Source of the DNA: Antilocapra americana
Taxonomy: Eukaryota; Chordata; Mammalia; Artiodactyla; Antilocapridae
Assembly (NCBI GenBank): GCA_007570785.1
Contig: ML664157.1
Coordinates: 7,965,425-8,029,424 of the forward strand
DNA: 64,000 nucleotides
Direction of reading: 5' to 3'
A program made the position numbers and the translations under genes. Positions 57,279 to 64,000 of this stretch are shown one piece after another. The stretch's first letter is position 1. The number at the start of each line of letters is the position of its first letter. The notes below the pieces were generated by a model, which saw only the letters and a list, made by a program, of their open reading frames with translations, searched no databases and had not been told where the DNA came from.

Positions 57279-57322
57279 TTTTATATCTTCTTTGGAGAAA
57301 TGTCTTTTTCAAAATATATATG
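56969..57322 (-). mobile_element. L1 ORF2 3' part, minus strand, low divergence
   Basis: TATGCCCAGCAGTGGGATTG, TTGCATTCCCACCAACAGTG and GTAGTTTTGATTTGCATTTC are the reversed end of L1 ORF2 with little decay. The 3' UTR would lie inside the gap. The 5' truncation is near 57322. This is one of the youngest L1 pieces of the window. Confidence 0.92.
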
Positions 57323-57491
57323 CTTATTAAGTTAAAAAAAGAAGCCCCACAGAACTTTCCCTGCCCTCCTTCTCCAAAGGATGTGCATTTTCAGTTTAAA
57401 TTCTAAAAGGTGCTTTACTACAACATTCCTAAGTGTTAGGGATAATGGAAAGATCTTGGGTGCTTCTACAGAAGGATTTTATTTAAGAAGT

Positions 57492-57540
57492 CATGTGTAT
57501 TAAGTATTAGAACATGTGTATTAAGTCATGTGTATTAAGT
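57492..57540. repeat. Three copies of a 14-bp unit
   Basis: CATGTGTATTAAGT occurs at 57492-57505, 57513-57526 and 57527-57540, the last two directly adjacent. Confidence 0.95.
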
Positions 57541-57555
57541 ATTAAAGAACTCCCA

Positions 57556-58780
57556 GACTTTTGCCAAGAGAACGCACTGGTCATAGCAAACATGCTCCTC
57601 CAACAACATAAGAAAAGACTCTACACATGGACATCACCAGATGGTCAACACTGAAATAAGACTGATTATATTCTTTGCAGCCAAAGATGGAGAAGCTCTA
57701 TACAGTCAGCAAAAACAAGACCGGAAGCTGACTGTGGCTCAGATCATGAACTCATTATTGCCAAATTCAGACTTAAATTGAAGAAAGTAGGGCAAACCAC
57801 TAGACCATTCAGGTATGACCTAAATCAAATCCCTTATGCTTATACAGTGGAAGTAAGAAACAGATTTAAGGGACTAGATCTGATAGAGTGCCTAATGAAC
57901 TATGGACGGAGGTTCATGACATTGTACAGGAGATCAGAGATTAAGACAATCCTAATGGAAAAGAAATGCAAAAAAGCAAAATGGCTGTCTGAAGAGGCCT
58001 TACAAATAGCTGTGAAAAGAAGAGAAGTGTAAAGCAAAGGAGAAAAGGAAAGATATTCCCATCTGAATGCAGAATTCCAAAGAATAGCAAGGAGAGATAA
58101 GAAAGCCTTCCTCAGCAATCAATGCAAAGAAATAGAGGAAAATAATAGAATGGGAAAGACTAGAGATCTCCTCAAGAAAATCAGAGATACCAAGGGAACA
58201 TTTTATGGAAAGATGGGCTCAATAAAGGACAGAAATGGTATGGACCTAACAGAAGCAGAGGATATTAAGAAGAGGTGGCAAAAATACACAGAAGAATTGT
58301 ACAAAAAAAGATCTTCATGATCCAGATAATCATGATGGTGTGATCACTCACCGAGACCAGACATCCTGGAATGTGAAGTCAAGTGGGCCTTAGGAAGCAT
58401 CACTACGAACAAAACTAGTGGAGGTGATGGAATACCAGTTGAGCTATTTCAAATCATGAAAGATGACACTGTGAAAGTGCTGCACTCAATATGCCAGCAA
58501 ATTTGGAAAACTCAGCAGTGGCCACAGGACTGGAAAAGGCCAGTTTTTATTCTAATCCCAAAGAAAGGCAATGCCAAAGAATGCTTGAACTACTGCACAA
58601 TTGCACTCATCTCACATGCTAGTAAAGTGATGCTCAAAATTCTCCAAGCCAGGCTTAAGCAATTCATGAACCATGAACTTCCAGATATTCAAGGTGGTTT
58701 TAGAAAAGGCAGAGGAACCAGAGATCAAATTGCCAACATCTGCTGGATCATCATTGGAGCAGAGAGGCAGAAAATTCTAG
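57556..58780 (+). mobile_element. BovB LINE piece lacking both ends
   Basis: It starts in the endonuclease (TTTTGCCAAGAGAACGCACT) and runs into the reverse transcriptase, stopping around 58750-58780 shortly before motif A. The loss of the 3' side is unusual, because LINE insertions normally keep their 3' end. Confidence 0.92.
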
Positions 58781-58785
58781 AATGA
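58456..58785 (+). pseudogene. BovB reverse transcriptase fingers remnant
   Basis: An open stretch with MKDDTVKVLHSICQQIWKTQ, QQWPQDWKRPVFILIPKKGN, ECLNYCTIALISHASKVMLK and GGFRKGRGTRDQIANICWII. It is the N-terminal reverse transcriptase part and stops before the catalytic motif A, where this BovB piece ends. Confidence 0.82.
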
Positions 58786-59204
58786 AATAGAACACAAGTG
58801 AATACCTGACGGCGAGTCTTCTAGCAACAGACTTTCAGCACTAAAAGAAAATTAAGATTTGAGTGTCAGGTAAGTATTAAATAGAAACCAGTGACAATAA
58901 GTCCAAGGAAAGCAAATAGGATACAAAGGAAAATAATATTACCATCATAATCACAAATGCATAGTTCAGCTGTGGATAATACTTATAGAGCAATAATAAT
59001 ATAAATTAAATACTGATTTTTCAAAAATAATTTATAAAACATTGTCTTCCACAGAGCAGAGCCTAGAAAACAATGTTTATTTGTCCCCAACCATAGTGGT
59101 TAGATCACAGTCATAAGAAGGCTTGTTTAGAAATAATAACATCATAGTCCCAGAAGCCATGACTGAAAGGTATAAAAGCCAAGTGAGGAACCCAGGTGAA
59201 CCCT
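58781..59204. other. Unassigned interval between two BovB pieces
   Basis: About 420 bp that match neither BovB nor another family I know. No gene seen. Confidence 0.45.
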
Positions 59205-60325
59205 GATGATCAACCAGAGATGAAACTGCCAACATCTGTTGGATCATAGAAAAAACAAGAGAATCCTAGAAAATATCTACTTCTGATTCACTGATTGTGT
59301 GGATCACCAAAAACCTGTGGAAAATTCTTAAAGGAAACAGGAATACCAGACCATCTTACCTGCCTCCTGAAAAATCTGTATACAGGTCAAGAAGCAACAG
59401 TCAAAACCAGACATGAGACAATGGACTGGTTCAAAATTGGGAAAGGAGTATGTCAAGGCTGTATGTTGTCATCTTGCTTATTTAAACTTAAATACAAAGT
59501 ACATGAAAAATGCCAGGCTAGATGAAGCTGAAATCAAGATTGCAGGAAGAAATATCAATAACCTCAGATATTCAGAAGACACCACCTTAATGGCAGAAAG
59601 TAAAGAGGAACTAAAGAGCCTCTTGATGATGGTGAAAGAGGACAGTGGAAAAGCCTACTTAAAACTCAACATTCAAAAAACTAAGATCATGGAATCCAGC
59701 CCCACCACTTCATTGCAAATAGATGGGGAAAAAATGGAAAGAGTGACAGAGTTAATTTTTGTGGCTCCAAAATCACTGCAGATGGTGACCGCAGCCACAA
59801 AATTAAAAGATTCTTGCTCCTTGGAAGTAAAACTATGCTAAACCTAGACAGTGTATTAAAAAACAGACTTCACTTTGCCAACAAAGGTCCATATAGTCAA
59901 GCTGTGGTTTTTCAAATAGTTATAAACCCATGTGAGAATTGGACCATAAAGAAGGCTGAGCACTGAAGAGTTGATGCTTTTTGTGGTACTGGAGAAGACT
60001 CTTGAGAGTCGCCTTGAACTGCAAGGAGATCAGACCAATCCATCCTAAAGGAAATCAACCCTGAATATTCATTGGAAGGACTAATACTGAAGCACCAATA
60101 CTTTGGCACCTGATGCAAAGAACGGACTCATTTGAAAAGACCCTGATGCTGGGAAAGATTGAGGGCAGGAGAAGGGGGCAACAGAGGATGAGATGATTGG
60201 ATGATATCACCGACTCAATGGACATGAGTTTGAGCAAACTCTGGGAGATGGTGAAGGAAAAGGAAGCCTGGCATGCTGCAGTCCATGGGGTCACTAAGAG
60301 TTGGACATGACTGAGAGACTGACAA
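59205..60325 (+). mobile_element. BovB LINE 3' part, diverged
   Basis: It begins around ACCAGAGATGAAACTGCCAA (59212), just before motif A, and continues through the reverse transcriptase to the 3' terminus GACATGACTGAGAGACTGAC. The YADD motif has decayed to a Y-S-E-D reading (AGATATTCAGAAGACACC near 59565). It looks more diverged than the piece at 57.6-58.8 kb. Confidence 0.9.
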
Positions 60326-61139
60326 CAGAGGGACACAGAGGCACAGATGGCTGCCAGAGTCCTCCTATTTCTCTTACAAATCAAGAGTAGGATCGGAGTG
60401 AAAAAGGGGGTAAAGTCCAAACTAAAACTGTTTCAGTTCATTTGGGAATGTCTCCTGAATGGGAAAAATCAGACAATTGAGCTGATTGCAGAGTCTGGCT
60501 AATGTTACTTACATAGCCAGCTATTTTGACTTATAGTCATATCCTGAACCCATTTCTAATTACCTACAACTTGAGGTATTCTGAAATTGTTCACTGATTT
60601 TAATGGGCCACTGCTGGACTGGGTATTTTTGCTATGCTCCGCTGGCCTTAATGTACAAATAGATGTTTTTAGAGGAAATATTTCATTTTTATAAGACTTA
60701 GAAACTGAAGAACTACTAAAAATGTAAGCAAATGTTAAAACCAGTAAATAGTCAAATAGTTTGAAGTATACTTTTCTGCAAGTTTCATCATCAGAAGACT
60801 GGAATTTCTGTTGATCAGTCTCACCAAGTAGAAGACAGAATCCACATGGTAGCTCTCCTCACAGGGCAATTACAGCCTCCTCTGAGATCACAGTTGCTGA
60901 TAAGTTAGTGTGAAAAGTATGCCATAAGATCCTAGGTTTTTCAGTTGGGGCTTCTGTCACACCCAATAATTACCAGCTGAATCTGCAGATAATAAAAATA
61001 AAATTGAACATTCACTGAAGCAACTGTGATGGAATTTGGTCTTAAGACAGAGGAAAACAGCAGATTTGAAACATCTCATCTTCACTGTTTAAATGCCATG
61101 ACTGATTGTGAGTTGAAAGATCACTCTAGGTGAGCCTTT
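60326..61139. other. Unassigned interval
   Basis: No repeat family or gene recognised. Confidence 0.4.
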
Positions 61140-61148
61140 TTAAGATAT

Positions 61149-61410
61149 AGAACAGACTCTTGGACTCTGTGGAAGAGAAAAAGGGTGGGATGATATGGGA
61201 GAATGGCACTGAAACATGTTAATTATCATATGTGAAATCAATCGCCAGCCCAGGGTTGATGCTCGGGGCTGGTGCATCGAGATAACCCAGAGGGAGGGAA
61301 TCGGGAGGGAGGAGGGAGGGGGGTTCTGGAGGGGGAGCATATGTATACCCATGGCGGTTTCATGTCAATGTATGGCAAAACCAATACAATAAAGAAAATT
61401 AAAAAAAAAT
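61149..61410 (+). mobile_element. Bovid L1 3' UTR, short 5'-truncated copy
   Basis: AACAGACTCTTGGACTCTGT, GGGTGGGATGATATGGGAGA, ATCGCCAGCCCAGGGTTGAT and TTCATGTCAATGTATGGCAA are the 3' UTR of ruminant L1. It ends in AATACAATAAAG and an A tail. AGATAT at 61143-61148 and 61411-61416 is a probable target duplication. A G-rich tract lies at 61292-61335. Confidence 0.87.
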
Positions 61411-61834
61411 AGATATCATGTGAGTTCCTTACTTTAAAATTATCGCAGAACTTCTTAATGAAGGTCATATTTTTCTGAATCCAATTTTACTGCTTTATTC
61501 CCTCAGAATATGAGTAATACAACTATTGATTAATTTCTATGAAACTTAGCACTTGGATAAAAGAAAAATCTAACATCATTAGCACTAGAAACAAAGGTGA
61601 GAGCTTCTTAGTGACATTTAAGAAGTCTCCCTCTAAATTTATTTAATTCATAAAACTGGTACCAGATCTTCCTATTATGCCCAGATCATATAGTTTATAG
61701 ATATATTTTCACAAATAATAATTATCTTTGAAAAACCTTCAGCAGTCTTATCCAAATTTGCCTTTTCAGACCAGACAAATTCCCATAAATGCCTAGGAAA
61801 AAATTTAAGAGGATCAGACTTTTAAGAGCTTTAT
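61411..61834. other. Unassigned interval
   Basis: No repeat or gene recognised. Confidence 0.4.
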
Positions 61835-61884
61835 TAAGATAATTGAGGTACCACCTAACTCACTCATTTAAAGTGTCAGTTCAG

Positions 61885-62369
61885 GGGTTTCCCTGGTGGC
61901 TCAATGGTAAAGAATCTGCCTACCAATGCAGGAGACACAGTTTCAATCCCTAATCCAAGAAGATCCCACTGGCCACTGCTCAGCCACTAAGCCTGTGCAC
62001 CACAACTATTGCACATGTGTTCTAGAGCCCAGGAGACACAACTATTGAGCCCATCTTCTGCACCTACTGAAGCCCATGCTCACAGAGAGCCTGTGCTCTG
62101 CAACAAGAGAAGCGACCTCAATAAGAAACCCATGTTTCCCAACTCAAAGAGTAGCCCCGTGTTCTAGAGCCCAGGAGACACAACTATTGAGCCCACCTTC
62201 TGCACCTACTGAAGCCCATGCTCACAGAGAGCCTGTGCTCTGCAACAAGAGAAGCGACCTCAATAAGAAACCCATGTTTCCCAACTCAAAGAGTAGCCCC
62301 GTTCACCACAAGTAGAGAAAAACCCTCGCAGGAGCAAGGACCCAGCACAGTCAAAAATAAATAAAATTA
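61885..62369 (+). mobile_element. CHR-2 SINE with internal tandem duplication
   Basis: Head GGTTTCCCTGGTGGCTCAAT, body CCTACTGAAGCCCATGCTCA and GCAACAAGAGAAGCGACCTC, end GGAGCAAGGACCCAGCACAG and AAAAATAAATAAAATTATT. TTAAAGTGTCAGTTCAG at 61868-61884 and 62370-62386 is a perfect 17-bp target duplication. A 142-bp unit in the body is doubled (62017-62158 and 62159-62300). Confidence 0.95.
62017..62300. repeat. 142-bp tandem duplication, one difference
   Basis: Unit 1 is 62017-62158 and unit 2 is 62159-62300. I find one difference between them (GAGCCCATCTTC against GAGCCCACCTTC). Confidence 0.96.
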
Positions 62370-62687
62370 TTAAAGTGTCAGTTCAGTGGTTTCAGTATAT
62401 AACCAGAGTTGTGCAACTATCACTACAATCTAATTTTAGAATATTTTCTTCACTTTCAATAAGAAGCCCCACTGTCAATAGAATCGAGAGTGGCTATTTT
62501 TCACAGTTTTCTTTTTTTTCCCTTAGAAAATGAAGTTTGTAGATTTCTTGGCTGTTTAGACACAGCAGCCTAATGTGGTTTTTTGGAGTTAACCTGATTG
62601 AACTCTGGTGCCTGAAGGAACTTTCTATACGTCTGTTCATAATAAGGGTTTGTGAATGATCAATTGGTGCTAATGACAGACACTAAC

Positions 62688-63062
62688 ATATGTGGATCTG
62701 CCTGGCACTCTTAAGTGGTTCATATATATTAATTCATCTATTCATGGGGGCTTCCCAGGTGACTCAGACAGTAAAGAACTGCTTGGTATGCAGGAGAATC
62801 TGGGTTCAATCCCCGGGTTGGGAAGATCTCCTGAAGAAGGGAATGGTTACCCAGTCCAGTATTCTTGCCTGGAGAATTCCATGGAAAAGGAACCTGGCAG
62901 GCTCCAGTCCACGGGTTTGCAAAGAGTCAGACGCGACTAAGCGACTAACACTTTTACACTTTCACACTTTCATTTATTCATGTGACAACTCTATGAGGTA
63001 AATACTATCATTCTATCTTCATTTTACAAGTGGAGAAAATGAGGCATGAAGTTAAGTACCTA
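62688..63062 (-). mobile_element. MIR SINE, split by Bov-tA
   Basis: Left part CTGCCTGGCACTCTTAAGTG and CATATATATTAATTCATC; right part TGTGACAACTCTATGAGGTA, CATTTTACAAGTGGAGAAAA and GAAGTTAAGTACCTAAG. Together they form one reversed MIR. Confidence 0.75.
62747..62970 (+). mobile_element. Bov-tA SINE inside MIR, with target duplication
   Basis: GGGGCTTCCCAGGTGACTCA to GACGCGACTAAGCGACTAAC plus a short T/C-rich tail. CATCTATTCATG (62735-62746) and CATTTATTCATG (62971-62982) are its target duplication with one difference. The tail GACGCGACTAAGCGAC keeps CpGs, pointing to a fairly young copy. Confidence 0.94.
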
Positions 63063-63139
63063 AGAAATACTAGTTTTTATTACTTTACTAGCCTAGTCAT
63101 TTGATATATTCTAAATATTAGGCTGCAAAACCCTATATT

Positions 63140-63500
63140 AACGCATAAAAGTAGAATCTAGGAAAATGGTACAAATGAACCTACTTGCAAAGGAAAAATA
63201 GAGACAGATGCAGAGATCAAATGTATAGATACCAAAGGGAGAAAGAAGGTGAGATGAAATGGGAGATTGGGGTTGATATATATACACTATGTATAAAATA
63301 GATAACAAATGAGAACTCACTGTGCAGCACAGGGAACTCTACTCAGTGCTCTGTGGTGACCTAAATGGGAAAGAAATCCAAAAAAGAGGGGATATGTGTA
63401 CACATATAGCTGATTCACTTTGCTGTAGAGCAGAAACTAATACAACGCTGTGAACAACTATGCTCCAGCAAACACTTAATAAAAAATAATGCATTAGAAC
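63140..63500 (+). mobile_element. Cetartiodactyl L1 3' UTR end
   Basis: ATGGTACAAATGAACCTACT, GAGATTGGGGTTGATATATA, GTGCAGCACAGGGAACTCTA, CTGATTCACTTTGCTGTAGA and CTAATACAACGCTGTGAACA match the artiodactyl L1 3' UTR, the same module as at 56252-56568. Confidence 0.88.
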
Positions 63501-64000
63501 TTTAAAATAAATAAATAAAAAATAAAAGTCAGTACTCAAGAACTTCTGCAACTACTGTTTCTGCAATTCAATAACGAAACTCAGTGTTCACTTGTATTCC
63601 TTTGACTATGAATCTTTGTAGAATCAAGTGGGGAGTCTAATTTGTACCTATACTTAACTTTGTTATGTTTCAAGTTCCAAACAAGGGACCTTTAATTTAC
63701 CACAGAAATAAAGATTTCAATAGTTGCAAAGTCCTCTGCTAAGTCTATGGACATCCAAAATGTACTTGAAAGTATAACTCTGTAAATACAGACTGTAGAT
63801 CCATTATGATTTAAAGGTACTGAGTACCCTGCAGACCAAGGTCCACCTTTGCGTATATCCTGAATTTCAACTGAAGTCCCCTCTGCTGTGTTCTATTATT
63901 ACCTTCTGCTCCCTCCAGAAGGGAAGAAATTTGCACATGGTATCTCTCTGCACTCGATCAAAACCAAGCCCACCTCTCTTGACTCAGTGGCTGGGGTTAG
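63501..64000. other. Unassigned interval
   Basis: No repeat, exon or RNA gene recognised up to the window end. Confidence 0.4.

Larger units (their letters stand above)
61835..62480 (-). mobile_element. Old L1 (L1M-type) 3' UTR, split by CHR-2
   Basis: On the left CATTTAAAGTGTCAGTTCAG; on the right AGTTCAGTGGTTTCAGTATA, AGAGTTGTGCAACTATCACT and AGAATATTTTCTTCACTTTC. This is the familiar antisense 3' UTR of old L1s (AAAGTGTACAATTCAGTGG..GAGTTGTGCAACCATCACC). The CHR-2 insertion divides it. Confidence 0.75.

Noticed and set aside
56535..57330. Open frames of 157 to 263 codons on both strands
   Set aside because: They run through the 400 N, which cannot stop a frame. Only the part from 56969 has sequence, and it is L1 ORF2.

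Overview
This window is ruminant (pecoran artiodactyl) nuclear DNA. The diagnostic signs are many copies of the RTE-type retrotransposon BovB, the tRNA-headed Bov-tA SINEs, two dimeric BOV-A2 SINEs with their AGC-repeat tails, CHR-2 SINEs and the 3' ends of cetartiodactyl L1s. I cannot tell cattle from sheep, goat or other pecorans from sequence alone. I find no host protein-coding exon, no functional RNA gene and no CpG island. The window reads as an intergenic or intronic gene desert, and the long open frames all belong to dead retrotransposons.

Layout. 0-6 kb: Bov-tA copies (one with a tripled tRNA-like head), an MLT1-type LTR, an L2 split by a SINE, an old L1 3' UTR fragment and a MIR. 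6.0-8.1 kb: 5'-truncated BovB, minus strand. 8.7-10.5 kb: a Bov-tA with an 11-bp target duplication, and old Tigger-like and MER20-like DNA transposons. 11.5-18.9 kb: one old plus-strand L1, internally deleted, which received a nearly full-length minus-strand BovB (12.8-16.0 kb) and a Bov-tA. 20-27 kb: BovB fragments (one a 129-bp stub with a perfect 12-bp target duplication), two Bov-tA, and a BovB at 25.6-27.1 kb with the longest reverse-transcriptase frame of the window. 27-32 kb: a MIR, a mariner-type miniature element and a minus-strand old L1 segment.

32.5-43.4 kb is a deep repeat stack. Old plus-strand L1 sequence is broken by Bov-tA, by a minus-strand BovB that itself holds a BOV-A2, by a SINE inside a SINE, by a CHR-2 and by a plus-strand BovB flanked by a ~24-bp target duplication. 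43.4-45.1 kb: Bov-tA, short BovB, L2. 48.3-49.9 kb: a BovB fused to a Bov-A monomer. 51.3 kb: a 30-bp-arm hairpin. 52.3-52.7 kb: a solo LTR with a 6-bp target duplication. 52.7-55.7 kb is the cleanest long stretch without recognised repeats. 55.8-60.3 kb: BOV-A2, opposed L1 ends around a 400-base assembly gap, and two overlapping BovB pieces. 61.1-63.5 kb: L1 3' ends, a CHR-2 with an internal 142-bp duplication, and a MIR split by a Bov-tA.

How the parts relate: BovB supplies the enzymes that mobilise Bov-tA and BOV-A2, which end in BovB-derived 3' sequence; L1 is the usual partner of CHR-2-like SINEs. About a quarter of the window is BovB by my coordinates. Family names come from recalled consensus sequences, with no database search, and ends are good to roughly 5-20 bases unless a target duplication fixes them.
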